Source: Actinacidiphila oryziradicis (GTDB lineage: Bacteria > Actinomycetota > Actinomycetes > Streptomycetales > Streptomycetaceae). From it: a DNA stretch of 64,000 nucleotides. Positions 54,055 to 62,943 of the stretch are shown here, piece after piece. The notes beneath the pieces are model-generated. The model was not told the origin of the DNA. It was given only the letters and a program-made list of their open reading frames with translations, and made no database searches. A program made the translations under genes and the position numbers. The stretch spans positions 434,001-498,000 of the forward strand of contig NZ_SUMC01000001.1 of NCBI RefSeq assembly GCF_005047355.1. The letters are read 5' to 3'. Each line of letters starts with the position of its first letter. Position 1 is the first letter of the stretch.

Positions 54055-55875
54055 TCAGCCCGGGTAGACCGGCGAGCTGCCCTTCGGGGTGACTTCCTTC
54101 CAGTCCGCGTCCAACGGCAGCTGGAAGATGCCGTCGCCGAGCTCCGCCAGCAACGGCTTACTCTGGTTCTCGGAGGCCGCGACCGAGGCGACGCCGCCGT
54201 CCCCCTGCAGAGTCGGGCTGTAGGAGGCCGAACCGTCCGCGTCCACGTACTGGATCTGCTGGACCCCATTGGTGACGTTGCCGACCACCACCAGGCGACT
54301 CGCACCCGCCCAGGACGCCGCCTTCACGTCCTCCAGCTGCGGCGTGACCAAACGCAGCTCGGCCACCTTGATCTGTGGCTTCTGCTGTGTCCCGGACCGC
54401 TCGATACGCCCGAGCCGCAACGTCGTATGCCCGCTCTCGCGCACCACCAGAGCGATCCGCACGCCGTCCGCCGCGACCCGCAGCGACTCGATGCGCCCGC
54501 TGCCAAGGTCCGGTACCGCCACATCGACCGGGGTGCCGGCGCCGTCGCGCAGCATCAGCAGCCGAGGGCGGGCCGGGTCGCGGTCGGCCACCCACAGATT
54601 GCCGTACCCGTCCCAGCTCGGCGCGCTCAGCCCGTTCGTGGCGTCCTTCGCGGCGCTCCTCAGCACCGGTTGGCCCAGCGCGGCGCCCGTGGACAGCCCG
54701 GCGACGTACAGCGTGCGCCCATCGGTCTTGACACCCGCCGCGAACGTCTCGTCCCGCCGTACGGCGACCGATCCCAGCGGCACCTGGCCCTCCCCGAACG
54801 GCCCGAGCACGCGCTCGGCCGTCGTGGCGGTGCCGTACAGGCTCACCAGCCGGTGCGCGGTGTCGATGTAGAACTGGTGCGTGGCCGGCCCGGCCAGCAC
54901 GCTGGGGGCGTAGGGCTGCGCCTGCTCGCTCCCCATCGAGCACAGTTGCTCACCGCCCGCCCCCTGCACCTCCACCGAACCCGCTTGTGACGATGCCAGG
55001 CCCTGCACCGTGTAGAAGAGCTGCGCGGCCATCCGCATGCACTGCTGCCCGTCGGGGACGGCAGCACCCTTCAACGGATTCAGCCTCAGATTCAGGCGCT
55101 GCGAGTCGTCCAGCGACACCGACTTCACGCCCGCGCCATCCGGGAACGCCGAGTCGACCACCGGATCCAGCCAGTTGGTCGGGCCGCCCAGCAGCGCCTT
55201 CACCGTGGACGACAGCAGGTCTATCCGCCCCCGCAGATACACCGGGTCGGGGACCAGCACCTCCCGCCGCTTCCCCGCCGACACCGCGTCGGGCCCGAGC
55301 TGCGCGAAGTAGTACATGTTGACTGATTGATAGATCCGCTGGAAGTCGGCCTCGCTGAGCACCAGTCCGTCGTCCAACCCGTCGATCCGCCACTCGCTGC
55401 CGACCTTGGACAGGTGGAAGTTGGTCTGGTAGGTCTCATCAGCGGTCTGGTAGGCGTGCTTGCCGTCGACAGTGCCGACCTGGTGCCCGGAGAGGCTGAA
55501 TGTGTTCGAGTTCTCCTTGCTGTCGACGCCCCCGGGCTCCGCCACCGGCAACGGGCCGTCCTGCAGTACCGTGATCTTCGTATACGGATTCCAGCTCTTG
55601 CGCAGTCCGGGCGCCAGGTACAAACGCGCCGTGCCATACGTCGCCTCGTCGCTGGTCGTCGCCTCCAGGAAGCCGCGCACGATCTGATCCGGCGTCTCCC
55701 CCTTCTGCGGCTTGACTCCGTAGACCCGCACCTGGGAGTCGGCGTGCTGCCCAGGGCTGACCTTGCTCACCTCGCCGCTGCTGGGCATCGACGCACAGCC
55801 CGCGAGCAGCACGGCACAGCCGAGCAGCGCGAACGCCCTGGCCGGCCATGACAGAACCGCGCCCGACATGCGCAT
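54055..55875 (-). CDS. lpqB: Lipoprotein LpqB (MtrB modulator)
   Basis: A 606-residue lipoprotein. The lipobox is LLAGC (Cys about 26). The GerMN/Gmad-type part (about 40-330) contains KGETPDQIVRGFLEATTSDE and YLRGRIDLLSSTVKALLGGP. A C-terminal beta-propeller follows (RSAAKDATNGLSAPSWDGYG and SWAGASRLVVVGNVTNG among its blades). It binds the extracellular domain of MtrB and tunes MtrA signalling. The ATG at 55875 overlaps the mtrB stop (TGATG), so translation is coupled. Family and operon place are certain. Confidence 0.97.
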   Translation of the reverse strand: MRMSGAVLSWPARAFALLGCAVLLAGCASMPSSGEVSKVSPGQHADSQVRVYGVKPQKGETPDQIVRGFLEATTSDEATYGTARLYLAPGLRKSWNPYTKITVLQDGPLPVAEPGGVDSKENSNTFSLSGHQVGTVDGKHAYQTADETYQTNFHLSKVGSEWRIDGLDDGLVLSEADFQRIYQSVNMYYFAQLGPDAVSAGKRREVLVPDPVYLRGRIDLLSSTVKALLGGPTNWLDPVVDSAFPDGAGVKSVSLDDSQRLNLRLNPLKGAAVPDGQQCMRMAAQLFYTVQGLASSQAGSVEVQGAGGEQLCSMGSEQAQPYAPSVLAGPATHQFYIDTAHRLVSLYGTATTAERVLGPFGEGQVPLGSVAVRRDETFAAGVKTDGRTLYVAGLSTGAALGQPVLRSAAKDATNGLSAPSWDGYGNLWVADRDPARPRLLMLRDGAGTPVDVAVPDLGSGRIESLRVAADGVRIALVVRESGHTTLRLGRIERSGTQQKPQIKVAELRLVTPQLEDVKAASWAGASRLVVVGNVTNGVQQIQYVDADGSASYSPTLQGDGGVASVAASENQSKPLLAELGDGIFQLPLDADWKEVTPKGSSPVYPG

Positions 55876-57881
55876 CAGCGCGTCTCCTCCCCAGCAGTGA
55901 TCCGGCGGTCCGCACCGGCATCGCTCCCGGCCGTCGGCCCGGTGCCGGGCTGGGTGCCCGGTTCGGTACCAGCTTGCGCGGCGCTGTCCACCTGGCGTAC
56001 TCCGTTCCCGGGCCCGTACACGGCCGACGACTGCCCGGACTGGCGACCCACGACCCGGGCCCCGTTCCCGGGCAGCGCCGCGGGGTCGGCGGCGGGCGGC
56101 CGCGGCGGAACAGGGGGCATGGGCGGTATCGCCGCCACGCGCGGGGAGGGCACGATGGGCGAGGGCGGCGTCCGGGGCGGCAGCCCAGCCGATTTCAGGC
56201 TGCGGTTGCGCCGCGAGTCCTCCGGCTCCAGCGCTATCGGCGAACCCCGCAGGCTCTCCCCTGCGGTGCGCGGCAGGGTCAGCCGGAACTGGGATCCGCC
56301 GCCGGGCTCGCCCCACGCCTGTAGCCAGCCCCCGTGCAGCCGGGCGTCCTCCACCGCGATGGACAGGCCGAGACCGGTGCCCCCAGTGGTGCGGGCACGC
56401 GCCGGGTCGGCCCGCCAGAAGCGGTTGAAGACCCGGGTCGCCTCGCCGGGCTTCAGACCGACGCCGTAATCCCGCACGGCGACGGCGACGGCGCCGCCCG
56501 CGGTGGCCATCCGTACGACCACATCGCGGCCCTCACCGTGCTCAACGGCGTTGACGAGAAGGTTGCGCAGCACACGCTCGACCCGGCGGGGGTCGGCCTC
56601 CGCGATCACCGGCTGCTCATCGCCTCGTACGACGACCCGGCTGCCCTTGCGCTCGGCGAGCGGCTCCGCGGCGTCGACCACCCGCCGTACCACGTCCCGC
56701 AGGTCTATCGGCTCGGCGGCCAGGTCAGCGGCTCCCGCATCGAAGCGGCTGATCTCCAGCAGGTCGGACAGGAGCGACTCGAAGCGGTCGAGCTGGTTCT
56801 GCAGCAGCTCGGCGGAGCGCGAGGTGACCGGGTCGAAGTCCTCGCGGGCGTCGTGGATGACGTCGGCGGCCATCCGGACGGTGGTCAACGGGGTGCGCAG
56901 CTCGTGCGAGACGTCCGAGACGAAGCGGCGCTGCATCCGGGAAAGGTCCTCGAGCTGCTGGATCTTCACCTGGAGGGTCTGCGCCATCTTGTTGAAGGAC
57001 TCGCCGAGCCGCGCGATGTCGTCCTCGCCGGTGACCTTCATCCGTTCCTGGAGCCGCCCGGCGGCCAGCCGCTCGGAGATCCCGGCGGCCATCCGGACGG
57101 GGGTGACCACCTGACGCACGACGAGCCAGGCAATGGCGCCGAGCAGCACCACCATGAATATCCCGGCCGTCGCCAGGGTGCCCTTGACCAGGTTGAGGGT
57201 CTTCTCCTCCTGGTCGAAGGGGAAGAGGTAATACAGCTGGTAAGCATTGCCGCTGGGGTCCTTCATCCGCTCGCCGACAACCAGGGCGGCCTGGCCCTGC
57301 GGGTCGTCCGCGCGCTTCAGTGACGTGTACTGCTCCTGCGGCCCGGACTTAGTGTCCAGTACGGTCCGCAGCCCGGTCGGCACGCTGTCCTCGGGCAGTA
57401 CGTCACCGGAGGCGCGCGGCCCGCGGGTGCCCTGACTGTCCTTGGTGAACGACTGCTGGTCACTGGCGGAGCTCAGCGCCACCACCGAGTACACGCCCTG
57501 GCCGCCGCTGGCGAGCTGCTCGATGAGGCTGTTCAGCCAGGTGCCGGAGTCGATCTGGCCGCGGCTCCCGGTGCCACCGGCCGAGCCGGTGCCATCGGTG
57601 GTCGCATTGGTCGCCTGCTGGGCTGCGAAGGCGAAACCGCTGACGGCCTGGCTCTGCGCGGCCTGCCGCTTGGCGTCGAGCAGCCCGTTCTTCACCTGGC
57701 CGATCACCACTATGCCGAGCAGCAGCACCACACCCAGCGACATCAGGAGAGTCGTGGCGACCACCTTCAGCTGGATGTTGCGCCGCCACAGCCGCATCGC
57801 GGGCAGCAGCGGGCGCCGCGCCCACCTGACAAACGAGCGCAGCACCGGCAGCATCAGTCCGCGCTCGTACGACGCCGACAC
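55875..57881 (-). CDS. mtrB: Sensor histidine kinase MtrB
   Basis: A 668-residue membrane kinase. Two helices (VATTLLMSLGVVLLLGIVVI, about 41-60; AGIFMVVLLGAIAWLVVRQV, about 230-250) flank an extracellular sensor domain. HAMP, H-box FVSDVSHELRTPL, N-box RVLRNLLVNAVEHGEG and G-boxes DYGVGLK and GGTGLGLSI follow. A Pro-rich cytosolic tail of about 120 residues ends the protein. GTG 57881 begins 1 nt after the mtrA stop. It phosphorylates MtrA, which controls development, osmotic responses and wall genes in actinobacteria. Confidence 0.98.
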   Translation of the reverse strand: MSASYERGLMLPVLRSFVRWARRPLLPAMRLWRRNIQLKVVATTLLMSLGVVLLLGIVVIGQVKNGLLDAKRQAAQSQAVSGFAFAAQQATNATTDGTGSAGGTGSRGQIDSGTWLNSLIEQLASGGQGVYSVVALSSASDQQSFTKDSQGTRGPRASGDVLPEDSVPTGLRTVLDTKSGPQEQYTSLKRADDPQGQAALVVGERMKDPSGNAYQLYYLFPFDQEEKTLNLVKGTLATAGIFMVVLLGAIAWLVVRQVVTPVRMAAGISERLAAGRLQERMKVTGEDDIARLGESFNKMAQTLQVKIQQLEDLSRMQRRFVSDVSHELRTPLTTVRMAADVIHDAREDFDPVTSRSAELLQNQLDRFESLLSDLLEISRFDAGAADLAAEPIDLRDVVRRVVDAAEPLAERKGSRVVVRGDEQPVIAEADPRRVERVLRNLLVNAVEHGEGRDVVVRMATAGGAVAVAVRDYGVGLKPGEATRVFNRFWRADPARARTTGGTGLGLSIAVEDARLHGGWLQAWGEPGGGSQFRLTLPRTAGESLRGSPIALEPEDSRRNRSLKSAGLPPRTPPSPIVPSPRVAAIPPMPPVPPRPPAADPAALPGNGARVVGRQSGQSSAVYGPGNGVRQVDSAAQAGTEPGTQPGTGPTAGSDAGADRRITAGEETR

Positions 57882-57882
57882 G

Positions 57883-58560
57883 TCAGCCCGGACCGGCCTT
57901 GTAGCCCACCCCGCGCACCGTCACCACGATCTCGGGACGCTCCGGGTCCTTTTCGACCTTGGAGCGCAGCCGCTGGACGTGCACGTTGACCAGGCGGGTG
58001 TCCGCCGCGTGCCGGTACCCCCAAACCTGTTCCAAGAGCACCTCACGGGTGAAGACCTGCCACGGTTTGCGGGCGAGCGCGACCAGAAGGTCGAACTCCA
58101 GCGGTGTCAGCGCTATCGGCTGCCCCTCTCGCTTCACCGAGTGGCCGGCGACATCGATGACCAGGTCGCCGATGGTGAGCTGCTCCGGCGTCGGCTCCTC
58201 GGCGCGGCGCAGCCGGGCCCTTACCCGCGCGACAAGTTCCTTGGGCTTGAACGGCTTGACGACATAGTCGTCGGCACCGGACTCCAGGCCCACCACGATG
58301 TCGACCGTGTCACTCTTCGCGGTGAGCATGACGATGGGGACCCCGGACTCGGCCCGGATCTGGCGGCATACGTCGATGCCGTCCCGTCCGGGGAGCATGA
58401 GGTCGAGGAGGACCAGATCGGGCTTGGTCTCTCTGAATGCGGCGAGGGCCTTGTCACCGTCCGCGACGAACGACGGCTCAAAACCTTCTCCGCGCAGCAC
58501 GATGCCAAGCATCTCTGCCAGTGCGGTGTCGTCGTCGACGACCAGGACGCGTCCCTTCAT
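57883..58560 (-). CDS. mtrA: Response regulator MtrA
   Basis: A 225-residue OmpR-type regulator. Receiver: VVDDD (7-11), phosphoacceptor D53 in LLDLMLPGRDG, Lys102 in VVKPFKPKEL. The winged-helix effector contains LTPLEFDLLVALARKPWQVF and the recognition helix region RLVNVHVQRLRSKVEKDP. Sequence agrees closely with the actinobacterial MtrA consensus. Its start (ATG 58560) lies 7 nt after the mtnA stop, and mtrB follows after 1 nt. Confidence 0.99.
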   Translation of the reverse strand: MKGRVLVVDDDTALAEMLGIVLRGEGFEPSFVADGDKALAAFRETKPDLVLLDLMLPGRDGIDVCRQIRAESGVPIVMLTAKSDTVDIVVGLESGADDYVVKPFKPKELVARVRARLRRAEEPTPEQLTIGDLVIDVAGHSVKREGQPIALTPLEFDLLVALARKPWQVFTREVLLEQVWGYRHAADTRLVNVHVQRLRSKVEKDPERPEIVVTVRGVGYKAGPG

Positions 58561-58567
58561 AGCCTCA

Positions 58568-59698
58568 TCATCCCATTACCTGATCGTGACCTGGAGCACC
58601 GGGAGCGCCCAATGCCGCCAGAGCGTCCGCCGTAACAGGCGAAACCACGCCATTTTCGGTAACAATTGCCGTTATCAAATCAGCCGGTGTGATATCGAAC
58701 GCAGGGTTGTACGCCTGGGTGCCCAGCGGCGCGACCGGACGGGCCGCCCACTCGGTCACCTCGTGCCCGGCCCGTTGCTCGACCTCGATGGACGCCCCGT
58801 CCGGGGTGCCCGGGTCGATGGTCGTGGTCGGCGCCACCACGATGAACGGCACCCTGTGGTACCTGGCCAGCACCGCCAACGGATAGCTCCCCACCTTGTT
58901 GGCGACCGAGCCGTCGGCAGCGATCCGGTCCGCGCCGATCAGCACCGCGTCCACCTCACCCGCAGAGAAGAGCGAGCCGGCCGCGTTGTCGGCGAGCAGC
59001 GTATACGCCATCCCGGTCCGAGCGGCCTCATACGCGGTCAGCCGGGCACCCTGCAGCAGCGGACGGGTCTCATCCACCCACAGCCGGCGCAGCTGCCCCG
59101 CCCGGTGCGCGGCGAGCACCACCGCGAGCGCCGTTCCCTCGCCCCCGGACACCAGTGCGCCGGTATTGCAGTGCGTGAGCAGCTGGTACCCGCCCCCGGG
59201 CACCAGCTCGCCCAGAAGCTCCAGGCCGCGCCGGGCCATGGCCGCGCTGGCTTCCGCGTCCTCGGCGTGCAGTCCACGGGCCTCGGCCAACGCCGCCGCG
59301 GCCGCCCGCTCCGGGGCCATACCCTCCGCCAGCGCCCTACGGTAGGCCGCAGCCGCCCGGCGCACGCCGTACCCCAGGTTGACGGCCGTCGGCCGGGCAC
59401 GCGCCAGCAGCTCCGCCGCCTCGTCCACGTCGTATCCACGCACCGCGGCGAGCGCCACCCCGTACGCCCCCGCTATTCCCAGCAGCGGCGCACCCCGCAC
59501 CGCCAGCGTGCGGATGGCCTCCAGCAGGGCCGGCACATCGGTACAGACCAGCTCAACCTCCTCGGTCGGCAGCCGAGTCTGGTCGAGCAGAATCAGCACC
59601 GGGCCTTCCGGCGGCTCCTCCCAGCGCAGTACGGATACCTCTTCCCGTGTTTGCTTCCAAGGACCGTTGGCCACGGATACCACGGAGTGATCAGCCAT
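58568..59698 (-). CDS. mtnA: Methylthioribose-1-phosphate isomerase
   Basis: A 376-residue member of the eIF2B-related isomerases, converting 5-methylthioribose-1-phosphate to methylthioribulose-1-phosphate in methionine salvage. Signatures: IRTLAVRGAPLLGIAGAYGV (about residues 62-81), LTHCNTGALVSGGEGTAL with the catalytic Cys, and IGADRIAADGSVANKVGSYP with the catalytic Asp. ATG 59698 is the only start giving the conserved N-terminus. It is the first gene of the mtnA-mtrA-mtrB-lpqB run, only 7 nt from mtrA, so it likely contributes to mtrA expression. Confidence 0.97.
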   Translation of the reverse strand: MADHSVVSVANGPWKQTREEVSVLRWEEPPEGPVLILLDQTRLPTEEVELVCTDVPALLEAIRTLAVRGAPLLGIAGAYGVALAAVRGYDVDEAAELLARARPTAVNLGYGVRRAAAAYRRALAEGMAPERAAAAALAEARGLHAEDAEASAAMARRGLELLGELVPGGGYQLLTHCNTGALVSGGEGTALAVVLAAHRAGQLRRLWVDETRPLLQGARLTAYEAARTGMAYTLLADNAAGSLFSAGEVDAVLIGADRIAADGSVANKVGSYPLAVLARYHRVPFIVVAPTTTIDPGTPDGASIEVEQRAGHEVTEWAARPVAPLGTQAYNPAFDITPADLITAIVTENGVVSPVTADALAALGAPGAPGHDQVMG

Positions 59699-59840
59699 AC
59701 GCCCAGTCTGCCGTGCCGGGCCCTGCCTTTTGAACGGTTCGGGCACGACGCATCCACGGATACGAATCCGTCGGCACCATGGCACGATGGCCCCCATCCA
59801 GCCGTTCGGTAGGTGGATGCGCAGTGACGAAGGAGCGATG
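59699..59840. promoter_or_regulatory. Divergent promoter region mtnA-mtrAB operon / membrane operon
   Basis: A 142-bp spacer between the two divergent operons. It must hold the mtnA-mtrA promoter and that of the membrane operon. The Shine-Dalgarno aaggag (59830-59835) precedes ATG 59841. No convincing -35/-10 pair was found. Confidence 0.4.
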
Positions 59841-61109
59841 ATGAACGACTCTCCGGGCTGGGCCTCGCCCGGATCCTCCCCCTCCGACGAGCCGGAGCAC
59901 GGAGGCAGCCCCGATACGCCCCAGCCAGCTGCGCCTCCGAACTGGTCGGACCAACAGCCTCCGCCCGGCCAGTGGTCCGCCCCGAGCGGCCGCCCCACCC
60001 CCCCTCCGCCACCGCCCCCGGGTCCCGGCTGGGTCGGCCGGTGGAACACGCCGCAGCAGGGCGCTCCGCAGGGTTGGCAGCAGCCTTCATGGGGGAAGCC
60101 CCCGTCACCGAAGCCCGGTGTGATCCCGCTCCGCCCGCTCGGCGTCGGCGAGATCCTCGACGGCGCGGTCTCCACCATGCGCGCCCACTGGCGCACCGTG
60201 CTCGGCATCTCCCTCATCGTCGCGCTGATCATCCAGACGACCGTGGTCCTCCTCCAGGGCTTCGTCCTCAAGGGGGTGGACACCACAGCGCTCAACGACC
60301 CCAACGCCAGCGTCCAGGATGTCCTGAAGGCGCTCCGCAGCTCCCTCATCACCGGCGGTGTCGCCGGCCTGATCGAGCTGCTCGGCACCATCGTCGCCAC
60401 CGCGATGCTCACCATGGTGGTCAGCCGGGCCGTCCTGGGCCGCCCCGTGACCACCGGCGAGGCCTGGCAGGATGCCGCACCGCGACTGCTCCGCCTGCTC
60501 GGCCTGACGCTGCTGCTGCCCCTCATCGCCTTGGTCATCATGGGCGTGTGCGCACTCCCCGGCATCCTGGTCGCGATCGCGGGCTCCGGTGTCACCGGTG
60601 GAGGCATCGCCGCCATCGGCATCCTCCCCGGAGCCGTCGTCAGCATCTGGCTAATGGTCCGGTTCAGCCTCGCTTCGCCCGCGCTGATGCTGGAGAAACA
60701 GGGCATTTTCAAATCCATCGCCCGCTCCGCAAAGCTTGTACGCGGTTCCTGGTGGCGCGTATTCGGCGTCCAGGCGCTCGCCGCCATCCTTGTCTCCATC
60801 GTCGCGGGGATCATCACCCTGCCCTTCTCCTTCCTGGCCATGGCCCTCAGCGGCGACGGCGGGACCAACTTCCTGTCCGGCAACCCCGGTACCTACGGCT
60901 GGACATATTTCGTCGTCAGCGGAATCGGCTCGGTAATCGGCTCCACCATCACCCTTCCGATCAGCGCCGGTGTCACGGCCCTCCTCTACGTGGACCGGCG
61001 GATCCGCCGCGAGGGCCTCGACATCGAACTCGCCCGCGCCGCCAATGTCCCCGGCTACGCAGGCACCTCCGCCGGCACCCCCGCCGACAGCACCACCCCC
61101 GGAGGCTGA
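59841..61109 (+). CDS. Proline-rich multi-pass membrane protein
   Basis: A 422-residue protein. The N-terminal about 95 residues are cytosolic and Pro/Gly/Gln-rich, then PLRPLGVGEILDGAVSTMRA, a motif found in actinobacterial glycerophosphodiester-phosphodiesterase-associated membrane domains. Six or so helices follow (GISLIVALIIQTTVVLLQG; LTLLLPLIALVIMGVCALPG; others), ending YVDRRIRREGLDIELARAA. ATG 59841 is 5 bp after aaggag (59838 is also possible). First gene of a five-gene operon with DUF4129, DUF4350, MoxR and DUF58-type proteins; function unknown. Confidence 0.85.
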   Translation: MNDSPGWASPGSSPSDEPEHGGSPDTPQPAAPPNWSDQQPPPGQWSAPSGRPTPPPPPPPGPGWVGRWNTPQQGAPQGWQQPSWGKPPSPKPGVIPLRPLGVGEILDGAVSTMRAHWRTVLGISLIVALIIQTTVVLLQGFVLKGVDTTALNDPNASVQDVLKALRSSLITGGVAGLIELLGTIVATAMLTMVVSRAVLGRPVTTGEAWQDAAPRLLRLLGLTLLLPLIALVIMGVCALPGILVAIAGSGVTGGGIAAIGILPGAVVSIWLMVRFSLASPALMLEKQGIFKSIARSAKLVRGSWWRVFGVQALAAILVSIVAGIITLPFSFLAMALSGDGGTNFLSGNPGTYGWTYFVVSGIGSVIGSTITLPISAGVTALLYVDRRIRREGLDIELARAANVPGYAGTSAGTPADSTTPGG

Positions 61110-61114
61110 CGCCG

Positions 61115-61765
61115 GTGAGGGGCGACGTACCGGTGACGACCCCGCGTGACGCCGCCCGCGAAGCGGCTCAGCGTGAACTGTCCAAGCCGATCTACCACCA
61201 GCACGACCCCAGCTTCCTCCAACGCGCCCTGAACTGGCTCTGGGACAAGGTCTCCCACCTCCTCGGTGCGGCCTCCAGCGCCACCCCAGGAGGCGCGGTC
61301 GGCCTGATTGTCGTCATTGCCGTAGTCGTGGCTCTCATCGTCGCCCTGCGGCTGCGCCTGGGCCGGATCCGCACCGCCTCCACCACCGCCACCGGCCTCT
61401 TCGACGACCGGCCGCGGACTGCCGCCGAACACCGCGCCGCAAGCGAGGAACACGCGAGCCGGCAGCAATGGGCGCCGGCCCTCCAGGAACGCATGCGCGC
61501 CGTCGTCCGCAGCCTTGAGGAGCGGACTGTGCTCGACCCCCGCCCCGGCCGCACCGCTGACGAGGCCGCCGCCGAGGCCGGTCGCGCCCTCACCGAACAC
61601 GCGGCCCGGCTCCGCGCCGCAGCCCGCGTCTTTGACGACGTCACCTACGGCGGCCGCTCCGCTACCCAGGAGTCCTACACGACCCTGCGTGACCTCGACA
61701 CAGAACTCCAGCACACCAAACCGCAGTTCACCAGCGGCACCGCCGCCGGGGGCACCCGCGCATGA
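61115..61765 (+). CDS. DUF4129 domain membrane protein
   Basis: A 216-residue protein with one clear helix (GGAVGLIVVIAVVVALIVAL, about residues 58-77) after a short N-terminal region containing PIYHQHDPSFLQRALNWLWD. The cytosolic or external part after it is the DUF4129-type helical domain (WAPALQERMRAVVRSLEERT; RAARVFDDVTYGGR). GTG 61115 follows ggagg by 9 bp; GTG 61133 is an alternative. The stop overlaps the next ATG (ATGA). Similar proteins accompany MoxR ATPases and transglutaminase-type proteins. Confidence 0.87.
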   Translation: MRGDVPVTTPRDAAREAAQRELSKPIYHQHDPSFLQRALNWLWDKVSHLLGAASSATPGGAVGLIVVIAVVVALIVALRLRLGRIRTASTTATGLFDDRPRTAAEHRAASEEHASRQQWAPALQERMRAVVRSLEERTVLDPRPGRTADEAAAEAGRALTEHAARLRAAARVFDDVTYGGRSATQESYTTLRDLDTELQHTKPQFTSGTAAGGTRA

Positions 61766-62943
61766 CCACCTCCGCCTCTCCCACGGCACACCAGCTGTGG
61801 ATCCGATACCGCGCCTTCCTGGCCGCTCTCCTCGCCCTCCTCGTCTTCGGCGCCCTGTTCGCCGCCCAGCGCTCCGGCGAGAACCACAACGCCCTCAACC
61901 CCCGCTCGGCCGACCCCCAGGGCAGCCGAGCCGTCGCCCAGCTCCTCGCCGAACAGGGCGTCACCACCAAGGTCGTCACCACCGCCGGCGAAGCCGCCTC
62001 CGCCACCGGACCCGACACCACCCTCCTCGTCGCCGTGCCCGGCCTATTGACCTCCCATCAGCTCTCGGCTCTGCGCTCCGCCACCGCACACTCCGGCGGC
62101 CGCACCCTCCTCCTCTCCCCCGGCGCTGCCCAGGTCCAAGTCCTGACCCCCGGCGTGCGGGCGGTGGCCGCCGGATCTGCCCAGGTCCTGTCCGCGAACT
62201 GCGACTTCCCTGCCGCCCGCCGGGCCGGCGATGCCCTGACCGGCGGCGTCCAGTACACGACCTCCGTCCCCGGCGCCGACAGCTGCTACCCCTACGCCGG
62301 CCGCCCCACCCTCTTGAGACTCCCTTCCCCGGGCGGCGGCGACACTGTCGTCCTCGGCACCACCGACCTCCTGCGGAACGACCACCTCGACGAGCAGGGC
62401 AACGCCTCCCTCGCTCTGCAACTCCTCGGCACACACCCCAAGCTCGTCTGGTACCTCCCCTCCCTCAGTGACGCCGCAGCCACCAGTGGCAACCGCAGCT
62501 TCCTCGACCTCATCCCCGCCGGCTGGACCTGGGCCTTCTACCAACTGCTCATCGCCGCCGCCCTGGCCGCCCTCTGGCGGGGCCGCCGGCTGGGCCCGGT
62601 CATCGCCGAACGGCTGCCCGTCGTTGTACGCGCCGCCGAGGCCACCGAAGGCCGGGCCCGCCTCTACCGCCGGGCCAACGCCCGCGCCCGCGCCGCCGAA
62701 GCCCTGCGAACCGCGACCCGTGAACGGCTCGCACCACTCATCGGTGTCCCTCCCTCACAGGCCCACGTCCCAGGCCCGCTCGCCACCACAGTCGCCGCCC
62801 GCCTGGGCGACCCGGCGGTTGACCCCCACGCCCTGCTGGACGGGCCGCCACCGCCCGACGACAAAGCCCTCCTCAGCCTCGCTGACGACCTCGATACCCT
62901 CGAACGCTCCCTTCTCTCCGCAGAAAGGCTCCGCAACCCGTGA
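61762..62943 (+). CDS. DUF4350 domain membrane protein
   Basis: A 393-residue protein. It has an N-terminal helix (FLAALLALLVFGALFAAQRS), an extracytoplasmic domain of about 200 residues (NALNPRSADPQGSRAVAQLL; TTKVVTTAGEAASATGPDTTL), a second helix (FYQLLIAAALAALWRGRRLG, about 255-275) and a cytosolic helical tail. ATG 61762 overlaps the upstream stop, and its TGA overlaps the moxR GTG, so the three are translationally coupled. DUF4350 has no assigned activity. Confidence 0.88.
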   Translation: MTTSASPTAHQLWIRYRAFLAALLALLVFGALFAAQRSGENHNALNPRSADPQGSRAVAQLLAEQGVTTKVVTTAGEAASATGPDTTLLVAVPGLLTSHQLSALRSATAHSGGRTLLLSPGAAQVQVLTPGVRAVAAGSAQVLSANCDFPAARRAGDALTGGVQYTTSVPGADSCYPYAGRPTLLRLPSPGGGDTVVLGTTDLLRNDHLDEQGNASLALQLLGTHPKLVWYLPSLSDAAATSGNRSFLDLIPAGWTWAFYQLLIAAALAALWRGRRLGPVIAERLPVVVRAAEATEGRARLYRRANARARAAEALRTATRERLAPLIGVPPSQAHVPGPLATTVAARLGDPAVDPHALLDGPPPPDDKALLSLADDLDTLERSLLSAERLRNP

